A stretch of 64,000 bases of DNA from Camellia lanceoleosa (Eukaryota > Streptophyta > Magnoliopsida > Ericales > Theaceae), in contig CM045761.1 in the NCBI GenBank assembly GCA_025200525.1, forward strand, positions 42,602,190 through 42,666,189, in the 5' to 3' direction. The translations under genes were made by a program, and so were the position numbers. Position 1 is the first letter of the stretch; every line of letters starts with the position of its first letter. Below are positions 9,873 through 22,208 of this stretch, in pieces. The notes under the pieces were generated by a model, which saw only the letters and a list, made by a program, of their open reading frames with translations, ran no database searches and was not told where the DNA came from.

Positions 9873-12316
9873 ATGGCTGGACGTAGGAGACAAGGAGAAA
9901 ATGAACGCCTAGAAGAAGGCATAGAAGGAGAGGTAGAGGTACCTAATCTAGAGGATAATGTGATAACACATCCTATGAAAGCACCTATCTCATCAGAGCC
10001 TGTGGTTGAACAAACTAGTAATGCAGAACATGCACCACGTGTCCAGAATAGTGGACGAGACCATGGAATTGGACCATCTACTGTTTTATCTGTTCAGCTA
10101 ATGAATCCATAGGGAGGCCTAGTAGATGCCATGGAACAGCAGTTGATGAACACAATGGAAAGATGGGTAATATCCTTTATGGATCGGATGAATACCCATC
10201 AACCAACTAACACAAGGCATACGGATGAAATTTCAAATGTCCCTCAGCAAAGATTGGCTAGAGATAAACAGCCTATGCAAAGTAATGGACATACTAATGG
10301 TCAAACTAGAAATCAAAATTATGAAAGACCATCACTTCAGTCTTGGTATAAGCCTCTTTCGAGGCCTATGGTAAATCAAAATGTCTCACTACTTAACAGT
10401 GAAGCCATGCAAATTGGTAGATCTGGGCCAACACAAGAAAATGGCATGAGAATACTTACAAATCCCATGTTCGCAGCTATACCTGGCACAAGGAGGTTCA
10501 CTAATCCTTTGTTCGAATTCGCACCCGGGGGGTTAGAAAGGTTTCTTGCGGCTAGAAGAGAAACAACACATGTTCCTCATATTATAGCACCTTTCGTAGA
10601 TTTTTTCACAGGACAGGCTCAGAGAGGTCAACCATACCCTCAATAGCAGCCAGTACCACAGGGACAGCCAGTTCTAAATATACCTCCCTACGGACCAAGA
10701 GGACCTCAAACACAAGGTTTTCCACCAAATCTTGTGTTTGTTCCTCTAGTGGTAGTCCAACAAGCACAAAATATGGTTCCTAGGGACCAAATTGCTGACA
10801 TTGTCAGAGAATTGTATGGACCTATGGCTCAGGGGATTCAAACTCCTGCGTATAGAAAGCCATATCCAGAATGGGTGGATAGAGTGCATGAATACCGAAG
10901 AGGGTTTAGAATACCAGACTTTATTCTCTTTTATGGGAATGGAAACCAGTTAATGGTAGAACACATTACTCAGTTCACAGCCCAATGTAGTGAATTTACT
11001 AATAATGATTACATGAAGTTAAGACTTTTTCAAAATTCTCTAACTGAGGCAGCTTTTGTATGGTATATTAACCTTACACCTGGCTCCATCCAAACCTGGC
11101 AGCAAATGGAGGAAGCATTTCATGTCCAATTCTTCCAAACAGAGCCAGAGGTCTCCATGGCAGACTTGGTAAGGTTGAGTCAAAGGCCTGATGAAAAGGC
11201 TGCTCAATTTATTACCAGATTTAAGAGAGCACGAAACAAGTGTAGGGTCGTTTTACTAGAGTCTGGATTTATGAGATTGGCTCAAAATGGTCTAGATTTT
11301 AGGCTTCGAAAGAAGTTCAACTCAACTGAGTTTCGAGACTTAGTAGAATTAACCTATAAGGTGTCTAGATATGCATCATTACTTGAGGAAGAACAAGATC
11401 AAAGTAATGCATCATACAAGACGTATTATAGAGATCCTAATTATGAGATTGATGCAGCAGAGATCGTAGGAAAAGAGCCTATGACCTGTGAGGCATTAAT
11501 TCATAAGGACACTACAATCGACCAGCAGTTTAAAAAGAAAGACCTTTATAGGAAATATTCTTTTGATTTAACAAAGGCAGATGACATTTTTGATCACTTG
11601 TTTGCTGCGAATTTCTTAAAGCTACTAAAGGGGGTTAAAATTCCTCCCCCAAAAGAACTTAAAGGAAAGATGTATTTTAAATGACATAATTCTTGGTCTC
11701 ATTTAACTAAAAACTGTATTGTTTTTCAGGACAGAATCCAAGAACAGATTCGAAAGGGGAGTTTAAGTTCCTAACCAAAGTAGAAAAAGCTATGGGGATT
11801 GACACTAACCCATTCCCAGAGATTGGCGAAGCTGCAGCCAATGTTAGAATGCCTGACTTCCAAAACCTATCCCTAAAAGAATTGGAGGAGGTAAATGTGC
11901 AGATGCACGTTGCTAACCAGACTGCTGCTAAGAAAGATACCAGAAGTTCACCAGTAAATAGACAGAACTTTGTGGATCAAAAGGAGGACTCTAGTGAAGA
12001 GGCACTAGATGATGATTCTCTCGAAGCGGCTGTCATACAAAGGATGTGTCCCAGATATAGATTAAGTTATAATGGTTTAAGGGCCTTCCAACAGATGGGA
12101 AACAGTACTACAGGGATGTGCAGAGATGCTCTAAACCAACCAGTGCTTACAACAAGAGGCCATACTCAACTGGTCCCAGACAACAACCATTCTTGGTTGA
12201 ACTATCAGCTACTAAAGCGCATTCTAAGAGTAAGAGACCTATGCATGAGGTCAGGCCACCCAACTATTATAGGATGGAAGGAAGCTATCCTAAGAGGAGG
12301 CTCGAAGTGGGATTAA
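9873..12316 (+). pseudogene. gag of the Tat-type element, broken
   Basis: The likely start is MAGRRRQGENER at 9873, just after the primer-binding site. The N-terminal part is polar and Gln/Pro-rich. The Gag capsid-like domain lies at about 10840-11400, with YPEWVDRVHEYRRGFRIPDF, LRLFQNSLTEAAFVWYINL, FHVQFF and DEKAAQFITRFKRARNKC. Downstream, HNSWSHLTKNC (11683-11715) resembles the Cys/His-poor nucleocapsid region of Tat Gags. Stops occur at 10110, 10644 and 11682 and the frame changes near 11770. Gag would form the cytoplasmic particle in which the RNA is copied. From 12317 to 13019 further short blocks in mixed frames belong to the Gag-protease linker and carry no clear domain. Confidence 0.75.
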
Positions 12317-13019
12317 GTCATGGAACCAGAGCTAAAGATTAGCTCCCAAGATCAACCTCAAGCAAAATGCAAGGTAATTACCCTAACAGCAAGCCTGAAT
12401 TAGGCTCAAGACAAGGAATCTGGGTTAAGCAGTGGCCTCCACAAGAAGCTTCGAAGCTAGCTTCAAGGATAGAAGGAGCTAATTCAGCAATTGAACTAGT
12501 AGGTTCATGAGTCCCTGGGGTTCCAGATTGGGTTGTCATGCAGAATAAGCCAAAGGAAATACTTACCCAGAAAAATGCTTTTGGAGACCAGGGTAGAATG
12601 ATTAAACCTCCTCTGACGGTTCCAAACAATTGGGTATTGCTAAAACACCCAAAAACAAAGGAATCGGATATGGTTCCAGTAATTTCCAGGTCTCAAAAAA
12701 GAAAGATCCCACGAAGGTATACCCAGTTCCAGAGGGACTAGAAAGAAAGTGGAGAAAGTTCTTCATTGGCACAATTAAAGGGCTAGGTAGAAGGAAAAGA
12801 AGGCCCAAAATTGGTTCCTCAAAACAAAAGAAGTGCCAGTAGGGAACAGTTGGCTATAGTTCACACTGAATTGAAAGCCAAGGAAAGATCCACCTTAGAA
12901 GGTCTTGAAAAGGCCTTGATGGAAAGCGACACTGAAACAGAAGGAAAAATACAAGTAAGCCAAAGTAAAGAAATGGCTAAAGATGAAATGTTTGAAGCCC
13001 TATGGCTTAACAGACTTTT

Positions 13020-13985
13020 TTGGTCAAAAAACAAGCAAATGTGGAATACTCGAAGGAAGTCACCAGTACTGAAGTGCCAGAGTGCAGCATGGAAGATGTT
13101 TCCGAAGTAACTAAACAAGTTAGTTTGGAAAAGCAACAAGTGGAGCCACAGGTTCAGTTTGGCTCATTTCCTCCAGTATCAGTAAACATGGTGCACATAC
13201 TACAACAGGAGTTCCAAGCTGAAGATGGAAATCAAAAAGGTCAGAAGATTGACCCTATTCCAGTTTCTAGTGAAGATTCACAGGTTAGTATGGTTCAAGA
13301 TGAATCCGAAGTGGCCACACTAATAGAAACTAAGGATGAGAGTGAGGAAGGGGTGAGTATTAATCTCTCATATCCTTTTGAGAATCCGACAACATCCATG
13401 ACACGGCATGTCAAGCCCTTGTATATCAAGGCTTTTTTCAATGGGATACAGATAAATAAGGTATTGATGGATAATCGAACAGTAGTGAACCTACTTCCGA
13501 AATCTTCTTTGAAGAAATTAGGGAAAAGGAACCCCAGATTAATCCTAACCAGCACAACCATTGCTGGTTTTGCTGGAGATAAACAAATGGCTCAGGGTAT
13601 TTTGCCCATCAACCTAAGTGTAGGAACCAAAGATTGCATGACTGCATTCTTTGTTATTGACAGTAATGCTAAGTATAATGCTCTACTTGGTAGGGATTGG
13701 ATTCACACCAACAAATATGTGTCTTCCTCTCTACATCAGAAGATAATGATGGCCTTGTGCAATAGAGAGACAGAGGAGATCAATACAGATCATCAACCCT
13801 TTGTCACTTGTACTGACTTTGCAGAGGCTAAGTTGTATACTGAAGGAGTGACACCACTCAGTATATTGAAAAAACCTGATGGTTCAGCCGAAGTGACGAC
13901 TGATGAGGAAATAGCACACCTGAAACACTTGGTACAGAAAAGTGCTGATGAAGAATTCGTCATCAAAGATGATAATGATGCCTAG
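13020..13985 (+). pseudogene. Aspartic protease region of the Tat-type element
   Basis: The retropepsin core lies at about 13395-13740: KPLYIKAFFNGIQINKVLMD, then NLLPKSSLKKLGKRN, IAGFAGDKQMAQGILPINLS and YNALLGRDWIH. The catalytic Asp is present in VLMDNR, but the residue after Asn, normally Gly in Tat proteases (DNG), is Arg, so activity is doubtful. The upstream part is an acidic linker with FPPVSVNMVHIL. The frame of this block differs from the reverse transcriptase block that follows from about 13942, so a frameshift separates them. The family cleaves the Gag-Pol polyprotein inside the particle. Confidence 0.7.
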
Positions 13986-15240
13986 TTATAGGCAAGAAGA
14001 TGAAACCCAAGAAGACAGACCTTTGGCTTTAGTCAAGTTCACAGTATTGGACTTAAAAGCAATAGTCCAAAAGGTTCAGGAACAAGAGAGGGAAGCCATG
14101 GTAGTTGGCTGTAAGCATAAACAACAACAGGTTAGACCTTTGACCTTTAATAAATACTGTGCATTGGACATCGAAACAAAAGTCCAGGAAATACAAGAGG
14201 AAAAATCCTTATGGACAGACTTTGTCTATGAGAATGAAGGCAAAGATGTGGAATCAGAGAAAATGAGAGCAGAACAAAGCAAAGAAATTGCTTCGAAGAC
14301 AGAAGAAATCAAAAAAGAAGCAATAGTGAATTCTCAAATACAAGACCCCTTGGAAGAGGTTAATTTAGGAGAGGGTTCTACACAGCAACCCACATATATC
14401 AGTGCTTGGTTAAGTGCTCTTGATAGGGACCAGTTGTTGGCAATTTTAAAGAGATATAAAGATTATTTTGCATGGTCTTATAATAAACTGCCAGGATTGA
14501 ATAGGTCATTGGTAGAACATAGGCTCCTTATGAAGCCTAATTTCAAGCCATACAAGCAAAAGCCAAGAAGGATGAGTCCTGAGGTGATCCAGAAGGTCAA
14601 GAAGGAAATTCTCAGGCTTCTTAAGGCAGGCTTTATTAGAACAGCCAGATATGTTGAATGGTTATCTAATATTGTGCCTGTAGTTAAAAAAAATGGTAAA
14701 ATGAGGACATGCATCGATTTTAGAAACCTGAATTTAGCAACTCCAAAAAATGAGTACCCCATGCCCATAGTAGATTTATTGGTGGATAGTTCAGCAGGAC
14801 ACAAGATTTTATCAATGATAAATGGGCACTTTGGTTATAACTAAATCTGCATTGCAGAAGAGGATATCCATGAGACAGCATTCAGATGTCCTGGGAACAT
14901 TGACACCTTCGAATGGGTTAAAATGCCATTTGGCCTAAAGAATGCTGAGGCTACATATCAAAGGGCTATGAACACTATCTTTCATGATCTCATTGGAGGA
15001 TATTTAAAGTGTTACATTGATGACATTGTAGTGAAGTCCCAATCCATGGAGGAACATTTGTTTCACTTAGAAGTAGCTTTCGAAAGAATAAGAAAGTTCA
15101 AGTTGAAGCTTAATCCTCTCAAATGTGCTTTTAGTATATCAGCTGGAAACTTCTTGGGATATGTAGTACACAAGAAGGGAATACATAATGATCAAAATAA
15201 AGCCAAAGCCATCATTGAAGCCAAGCCTCCATCAGGTTAA
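13986..15240 (+). pseudogene. Reverse transcriptase of the Tat-type element, broken
   Basis: A charged linker (to about 14390) precedes the polymerase. Recognisable motifs are FAWSYNKLPGL, PRRMSPEVIQKVKKEILRLL, NIVPVVKKNGKMRTCIDFRN, YPMPIVDLLVDSSAGHKILS, CPGNIDTFEWVKMPFGLKNA, YIDDIVVKSQ and GNFLGYVVHKKGIH. The YIDD catalytic pair is intact. The first catalytic Asp, expected in the SM-DG-GYNQ motif, reads SMINGHFGYN followed by a stop at 14842, so Asp is replaced by Asn. The protein ends at 15238 after AKPPSG. The next block resumes at an EEEFV-like sequence, so roughly 60-70 codons of the connection region appear deleted. Confidence 0.8.
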
Positions 15241-15785
15241 ATGATGAAGAGGAGTTTGTGTAGACAGTAGAATATCAAGCTGCTTTCGAAAGAATCAAAG
15301 CCTACTTGGCCAAGCCTCTAGTACTGATGCCACCAAAGAGTGATAAGCCCTTGAAGTTGTACATTGTTGCAGCAGAAGATTCACTGAGAGTTTTCTTAGC
15401 CCAAAACAATGAAGAAGGCAAAGAGCAAGCAGTTTATTGCCTGAATAGGTTCTTAAATTCTTGTGAATGTAAATATTCAGCTGTGGAAAAGTTGTGCCTT
15501 GCATTGTATTTTGCTGCAATGAAACTAAGATACTATCTTTTGCCTACAACTATCTTGGTAATTACAACCACATATTTGGTTAAATATATGTTGTCTAGAC
15601 CTATGTTGAGAGGAAGAATTAGCAAATGGATATTAGCTTTATCAGAATTTCATCTAGAATATGTCCCCCAAAAAGCAGTAAAAGAACAAGTTTTAGCTAA
15701 TTTCTTGGCAAATTATCCATGTCAAACAGAAAGCCAAGAGATAATGGATCTTGGTATGGTTAGTATTGAACCATGGCAAATGTGA
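15241..15785 (+). pseudogene. First (retroviral-type) RNase H of the Tat-type element
   Basis: The block reads AFERIKAYLAKPLVLMPP, LKLYIVAAEDSLRVFLAQ, EGKEQAVYCLNRFLNSCECK, YSAVEKLCLALYFAAMKLRY and ISKWILALSEFHLEYVPQKA. These are typical of the degenerate RNase H that follows reverse transcriptase in Tat elements. The usual catalytic acids are largely missing (VAAEDSL where active enzymes have a -D-S/A- motif), as is common when a second RNase H is present. Stops lie near 15262 (a probable Trp codon changed to TAG) and at 15783. Confidence 0.7.
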
Positions 15786-16280
15786 TTTGATGGATCAAAA
15801 GCCAACGGTCTAATTGGAATTCGTGTGGTGATTAAGTTACTACAGGGGGTAGAAACCACACATGGTTTCAAAGTGAATGAAAATACTTGTTCCAATAATC
15901 AAGCTAAATATGAAGCTTTAATAATGGGACTGAAAATACTTATTGAGTTACAAGTTCATGTAGTTGATATATTTGAAGATTCTCAATTTGTGGTTAACCA
16001 AGTGAAAGGAATTCTCAAATATCAAAGTGTAAGCATGTTGCCATATTATGTTGTTGCATTACATTTGCTTTCTCAATTCCAGATAGCAAGTATGACTTAT
16101 GTCCCAAGATTCATGAATAATAAAGCTAATGATGTGGCTCAGAAAGCTTCGAATTTCAGAAGAAGAGATAACACTCAAATGAACATAAGTCAAACGACAT
16201 ATCAAAAAGTAATACCATCATTAACTAAAAGGAATGTGGTGTTAGAAGTCAATCATAATGACTTACAAGAACAAGATTAG
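15786..16280 (+). pseudogene. Second (archaeal-type, aRH) RNase H of the Tat-type element
   Basis: In the same frame after a single stop, the sequence reads FDGSKANGLIGIRVVI, NNQAKYEALIMGLKILIELQ, VHVVDIFEDSQFVVNQVKG, SMLPYYVVALHLLSQFQ and MTYVPRFMNNKANDVAQKAS. The acidic positions FDGS, the Asp of EDSQ and the N-K-A-ND-VA motif are those of the RNase HI variant acquired by the Tat lineage. The Glu of the motif usually written N-Q-A-E-YEAL reads NNQAKYEAL, so the catalytic Glu is replaced by Lys. This is again the outcome of a single G-to-A change (GAA to AAA). Confidence 0.75.
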
Positions 16281-17538
16281 AGGTATCCAATAATGCAGTA
16301 CCTAACTAACCCATCTTCGAAAGCCAGCAGAAAAATCAAATTACAATCTATGCAATACATAGTGTATAGTAACACTCTTTACAAAAGGGGAGCAAATGGG
16401 TTATTATTGGAATGTTTAGGGCTAAAGGAGGCATTGACAGCCATGGCTGAAGTTCATGAAGGCATCTATGGTGCTCATCAGCCTAATGTGGAGATGAGAT
16501 GGCTGCTTCGAAGACATTCCTACTATTAGTCAACCATCCTTAAAGATTGTATAGAGTATGCTACAAGTTGACAGGTATGCCAAAAGCATGGCACAATAAG
16601 ACACGTACCAATAACTGATTTGCATGTAGTTGTGAAGCCTTGGCCGTTTAGAAGATGGGTTATGGATATGATAGGAAAAATATATCCACCTCTTCAAAGC
16701 ATCATTGTTTCATCTTAGTGGCCACAGACTACTTCACTAAGTAGGTCGAAGCTAAACCATATAAAGCTGTAAACCAAACTAAAGTTATTGGATTTATTAA
16801 AGATCTGATCCACAGATTTCGCATCCCATAGATTATAACTGTTGATAATGGGACTATATTTGATAAGAAGATGGTAAAGCCTTTTGTGGCAGAATTTGGA
16901 ATTAGCCTTATTAATTCTACCCCCTATTATGCACAAGTAAATGGTTAAGCAAAATCATCCAATAAATCCTTAAAAAAAGGAATACAGAAAGCTGCAGAAG
17001 ACAATCCCCAAGGATTGGCATAACTTACTGTTGGATGTATTATGGGCTTATAGGACTTCTCCAAGATCAAGTACAGGATTTACTTCTTATGCCTTAGTAT
17101 ATGGGCATGATGCAGTGTTACCTGTAGAAATTAACATCAATTCCTTGAAGGTGAAATGCCAGGGTCAGTTAGTTCCTGATCAGTACCATCAGAGTATGTG
17201 TTTGGAATTAGAGAATATAGTTAAAGCTAGAATTTTGGCATTAAATAACATTCTTTTCCAAAAGAAGAAAGCAGCAAAAAAACTGTAATAAGAAAGTCAA
17301 GTACATTAGTTTTGATGAAAGTGATTTGGTAAGGAAGACAATACTCCCAATAGGGATTAAAAGCCATAAGTTTGGCAAATGGTCACCTAATTGGGAAGGA
17401 CCATATCAAGTTCATAGAATCTTGCCTTGAAAAGTATATCATTTAAGAAATCTGAATGGATATGTACACCCTAAAAAAATTAATGGCAGATATTTGAAGC
17501 CTTATTATCCAACTGTGTGGGAAACACAAGGAGTATAG
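16281..17538 (+). pseudogene. Integrase of the Tat-type element, broken
   Basis: The N-terminal zinc-binding region is at about 16293-16600 (AEVHEGIYGAHQPNVEMRWL; the Cys pair falls after a stop). The core is split over two frames: WVMDMIGKI holds the first Asp and ITVDNGTIFDKKM the second. The Glu motif reads NG, stop, AKSSNKSL where Tat elements have a Gln and AES, so the third catalytic residue is Lys. WAYRTSPRSSTGFTSYALVYG (17040-17100) ends the core. The C-terminal domain reads KSHKFGKWSPNWEGPYQVHR and ends YLKPYYPTVWETQGV at a stop at 17536. Stops and at least two frameshifts abolish the protein. Confidence 0.75.
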
Positions 17539-17720
17539 TAAGTGCTAAACAAAAGAAGCATGAAAACACTTAAAAAATAAATAAAGATTTTATTTCATAA
17601 GGAGTTGAATACATGCAGCCATAGATTGGCCCAAAAGTCAGTACAATGTTTCAGTTGTTCCTTCACAATTGACTCTCTACTCTTAAGAGATAGGAACAAC
17701 TGAATGGTCGTAGTCATCTC

Positions 17721-19592
17721 CTACTTCCGATCAATCAGTCCTTGGTTGGTGATTTGCAGCTTGGTGGCAGTTCGATCCAAAACCAGGTTAACTGCTGATA
17801 ATTCTTCTTCTAGTTGAGCTTTCTTCTCCAAAAGTTGGGCTCGAAATTGGGAGATAGAAGAATGTTGTTCTTTCAATTCAGACACTTCAGCATGTATCTG
17901 AGAAACAAATTTCTGGTCTCTCAACAATTTCTCCTCTGTAGCTTTGGCAACATGATAGATGTTGATATAAAAGTCAATGGTAACTGCTACCTGAGATAAA
18001 TGACTTGAAATAGCCATGCTGGATTGCCCAACAAGCTTGCAACACTGGAGGAAACCATTCTTGATAATAAGTCTTTACAAGGCTTCGAAGGGGGTCCTCG
18101 AGAACAATGTCAGCAACTCCAAACAGCTATCCAAATTCAGTGAAGGCAAGGAAGTTCTACTGATGGTAGAAGAGCTCTCAAAAATTTCCAAGAGAGAATC
18201 AACCAGGACCAATGGCTCAGTTTCATTGCTAGCTATTGGAATGGCAGAAGGCATGTCAAAAAGGCTAGCTAGTCTAACTTCGAAAATGTCCACCTTTTCC
18301 ATTGGCATGGTTGATACAGAAAGGGCTCTGGTAGAAGGAAAAGATGGCTGCGTAGGGATAGGAGAAGAAGATGAAGTATCCCTAGCAGTTTCCATAGTCT
18401 TGGCTACTAGTAGGTCAAGAAAATAGGGACTGGAGCTAGATAGGGCTAGTGGACAAGGAACTGGTGAGCTATCAGTGTCTTCTCTAAAGGAATCAGCTAT
18501 CATTGGGGATGAGGTAATAACTGGAATTTCCTTAGGATGGGAAAGAGCAGCAAGGCTTGAAGGGAGAATAAATTGGGTTGAGTTAAAGGATAGGAGAGGA
18601 AGGTATGGAGTTAAGCCAAAGGATAAGGACACAGGAATGCTTTGCCTCAAAAAAAGTATGAAAAGTGTAGAACCAGGGAGTGGGAGTATTGCTTGAATGG
18701 GCTCCACATTTCGAGGCATTGCTTTTGATAGTCTTTCAACTTCAAATGAAACTGAAGAAGTCCTTATTAAAAGAGAATGCAGAATAGTTGTTGCTGCAAA
18801 AGAAGAAATACGAAGCAATGTTAAGTTTTAGTATCAAGAACTTGAGAAAGGAAATTAGAGACACAAAAGGAAGTTACTAATTTCAGAAGTGGCAGCAATG
18901 GTTGGAGAGCTACGAAGGGTATAATGTTCAACAATTTGCTGTTTCCTTGCAGTTTCTCTTTGGAGTTCATTAGCAGCAGCAGCTTCATCCCTAAGCATTT
19001 GCTGTTGTTTCCTCTTCTCAGCCCTCTAGAACACAATGATTTCTTTAGAGTATTCCACTTCCACTGCTTTAACAGATGCTTCGTGGATGGGGTCTCCAAT
19101 GAAATCACAGAGAGAGACTGTCATTTTCTTCTTTCTTTTTAATGGTGCCTTATGCTCTTTTTCTACTTCTTCTTCCTCTACGTGAGCCTCATGTACCATT
19201 TCTTCAAGATCAAGTAAAAGCTTTCTTTTCCTTTGTTGTTTATGCTTGCTCTTAAGGAGATTTAAAGCTTGAGCTCTTTGAGGAGAGTCTCCCTGTGAAG
19301 CGCCTGCGCCACCTGCACCAAAGAAGGAACTACAAGTAAAAAGCAAAAGTATCATAAAAAGGAGAAAAGAAAATAAGCAGCAGTGCATACTTTTCTTCGA
19401 AGCAACTCGAATAACTCTAAGAGGAGGTGAGGCAGCAGAAACAGACTTTGTAGTAGCTAGGGCAGGAATTGAGGCAGCATGAGCAATGAAAGAAGTAACC
19501 ACTCCAGTCCCTTTAGACTTAGCTTGAGGCACGTCTAGTACCATTAATAGATCTTGAGGAGAAATGGCCAAGTGCACTTCCCTATTGGCCAT
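17721..19592 (-). pseudogene. C-terminal part of the antisense PMD gene in the Tat element
   Basis: It continues the antisense PMD gene on the minus strand. From MANREVHLAISPQDLLMVLD (19592) it passes through a basic and acidic stretch (KHKQQRKRKLLLDLEEMVHE), ARKQQIVEHYTL, and a long Ser/Pro-rich linker at 18075-18818. It ends in a coiled-coil tail at 17721-18017 (KATEEKLLRDQKFVSQIHAE, LEKKAQLEEELSAVNLVLDR). The heptad-like Leu/Ile spacing of the tail suggests oligomerisation. Frames change near 19100 and 18820, and stops separate the blocks, some of which could be unspliced introns. The stop at 17721 lies 183 bp from the pol stop at 17538, so pol and this gene converge. Confidence 0.6.
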
Positions 19593-21267
19593 CCATCAAT
19601 TCTGGTACCTTTTCAGTACATTACTTTGAGGAACGAAAGGTAGGTACTCAAAATCAATTAGATCTTGGATAAATTTGGAAGTTGGTTCTTCCAATTTGGA
19701 TCTTGAAACCTTCAAATTTTTGTGGCAAGGTTTAAATTGGATTGACTGCAGAGATGGATAGGGACCTCCTGTGAGAGTCCAAATTGCCTAGCAAATTAAG
19801 CAGGACAATAGGGCTTAGAGATGCACTTATAAGCCCTGGGGTTCATAGTACCAATGAATAGTTCCCTAGGGATCAGAATAAAAGCCTACATGTTTTTGTG
19901 CTGAGGCATAGAACAGGACTTATCACTCAAAAAGGTCCTTAGCCAGGTTGGGCCAATATTAGGCTATTTTGGGAAGTGAGTTAAAAGCCACTTTTCATCT
20001 TTTAACCCATTTCCCTCTCTCACAAAAAAGTCAAAAAAAGTCAAAAAAACAACTTTTAACCATTTTCCCAAAACACTCCATTGGTAGCTTCGAAAGGACG
20101 GAATGTGTGAAAAGAAGAGGAAGCTGGAAGTTAGTGAAAGAAAGAAAAGTAGAAGGCGAAGTTGGAAGAATAAAGTGAAACATTAGCTAACTTCATACCA
20201 TGAGTGGTAGGGTTTGGCGTCAAGAACTTTAAGCATTTGGATTGCAAATCAGTGAAATATGCAAAAAGCCAAAGTTGGAGTATCTAAAATTGGCCTCCTT
20301 GATTAGCATCCATGGGTTTTTCAAAAAATAGGGAACAAGCTCTATAAACATGACCCAAAACATATGGAGCTAAGGCCACTTTTCTTTGTAAAACAAAGGC
20401 TTTAGTAAGAGGGGCAAACTCAGGTATGATCCTTTGAGAAGAAGTACAGAAGAGGAATTTGCAAAGCCAATACAATAAAAAAGAGAAAAATTCCATATCC
20501 GTCACAAGGCCTTCTCTTTTGTTCTCAACTTTGACAAAGTCACTATAGGATAAGTTCAAAGAGGGGAGAGAAAAAGGGGTTTTGAGGTTAGGATAGTCTG
20601 GTCCGATGGGGTTACCAATAAGGGATAATCCTAACAGATGGCAGATGTCTAGGATAGTAGAAGCCATCATCCCACATCTAAATTAGAAAAAATTGAAAGT
20701 AGAATTCCAAAAACAAAGAGCAGCTGGTATTAAAAATGGGTCTTCTGAAATGGTGAACCTAGACAATTGAAGGGCGTCGAAGAGGTGAAGCTCCTGAAGA
20801 TCCAGTGTCCTAGCAGGAACGACCTGATCATACCATTCCTCCCACTCTGGTCTTACTGTGGGCCAGCAGCGATGGAGTCGGTTCATCCTCTAGCTTCTCC
20901 AGTCAAGACCACCTTTATAAAAACGGCAATGATCCTCCAGACGTGGATACAGAGCTGGAAGCTCAGTGGAAATCTCCTTAAAAATAGGCCTAAGCACGTA
21001 TTCTTATTGTTTATGGCGACGGGGAATAAAAATGCACCCGTCGATAGCACTTTTCTCACCAGCCTTGTATTTCTTACACTCTTTAGCAATGATCCTTTTT
21101 AAGGCTACGAATGGACTCACACGCTCCACAATTGGTATTTTCAAAAAGGAAGAAGCCATTGACAAGATTTTTTTCAGAAGACGAAGTTGAGAAAGATGGT
21201 AATGGAAAGGAGAAGTCAATAGAGATGAAGGGTTTGTGTGTTGGGCGAACAAGTGAATTAGAAGCAC
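19593..21267 (-). pseudogene. Antisense gene encoding a plant mobile domain (PMD) protein
   Basis: In one minus-strand frame, interrupted only by stops, the sequence reads KIPIVERVSPFVALKRIIAK, RPEWEEWYDQVVPARTLDLQ, LHLFDALQLSRFTISEDPFL, IPAALCFWNSTFNFF, RCGMMASTILDICHLLGLSL, MEFFSFLLYWLCKFLFCTSS and YVLGHVYRACSLFFEKPMDA. This is the aminotransferase-like plant mobile domain, found in plant genes such as the MAIL/MAIN family and in extra ORFs of Tat-type retrotransposons. Its biochemical role is unknown. Stops at about 21002, 20890, 20681 and 20284 fit decay; the one after GGQF is a probable Trp-to-stop change. It lies wholly between pol and the 3' LTR on the opposite strand, so its promoter must be separate from the 5' LTR. 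Confidence 0.75.
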
Positions 21268-22208
21268 GAAATAAAAAGGTTTTTAAACCTTTTTGTCCGA
21301 AAAATATCCAATCGTTTTAAGTGGATAGAATTCATAAGGAAGTATTAAAGGTACAGATGTGAGAAGTTTCTCTCAATGTTGATAATTTGGAAGGGCAATA
21401 TATCTCAAATACTAATATTGGCTTTGAAATCAAATGTTTGGCTTCGAAGCCAAGCTTTGGCGCCAAAATTAGGTGACAAACATTCAGTTAGAGCTTTGAA
21501 AGTAGGAAGTTGACTTCGAAGCACATTTCACACCTTAGAGTACAGGAGTGCCCAGACATGTGTTTACTTCAAAAGGATTGAAGACCTCCTTTTAGGTTTC
21601 TTGTTGAAAGTAAAATTCTTCGAAGTAAAGTTTGAGATACTTTGCGGTTAGAATTTGTTTGTTCTAGACTTCGAAGTGACATAAAACCAATATTTGGTTA
21701 AGAAGTGAAGAATACAAAGGGAATCACTTTTTTAGAATAAAACAGTGCAATCCTTAAAGGAAGTTTCCATACTTCGAAAAATGTAAACTGTTTGTTCGAA
21801 ACAAAAATAGTTGATTCAAAACTGATTGATTGTGTTAACCATATGATTGGGAAAATAAGACCTAAGGCAAAGGTTGTCAATCACACTCCATATGTTGATG
21901 AAGTTCAAATTAGGTCTCCAGTATTCCATTGGATATGTTTAAATCTGGTTTCAAATGACAAAATTGGTGAATTCGAAGTTCTGATTTTGTTTATTTTGGG
22001 ATAAATAGAATGAAATCAGACCATGCCGAAAAGAAAGGAAAGCCTAGCTTTATTAAGATGAAAGTAATTACATCAGAAAGCCTTTTTGGCTACATATTCA
22101 ATTTCATAAAAATAAGGAATAGAGAAAATGACAAGGTCTTGGAACTTGTTCCAACAATGGTCAATGAATTTATTTTCCTTTTTTATTCTGTCTTTTATCT
22201 TCTCCAAG
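21268..22208. other. Spacer between the two antisense genes, rich in TTCGAA
   Basis: No coding sequence is recognised on either strand. The palindrome TTCGAA occurs at least seven times between about 21440 and 21990 (for example GGCTTCGAAGCC, GACTTCGAAGC, ATTCTTCGAAGT, AGACTTCGAAGT). The stretch could hold the promoter of the PMD gene or an intron joining the two antisense blocks. I see no clear TATA box or splice pair that decides this. Confidence 0.45.

Noticed and set aside
13941..13990. Programmed frameshift between protease and reverse transcriptase of the Tat element
   Set aside because: Many other frame changes in the same element are plainly random decay, and no slippery heptamer with downstream structure stands out.
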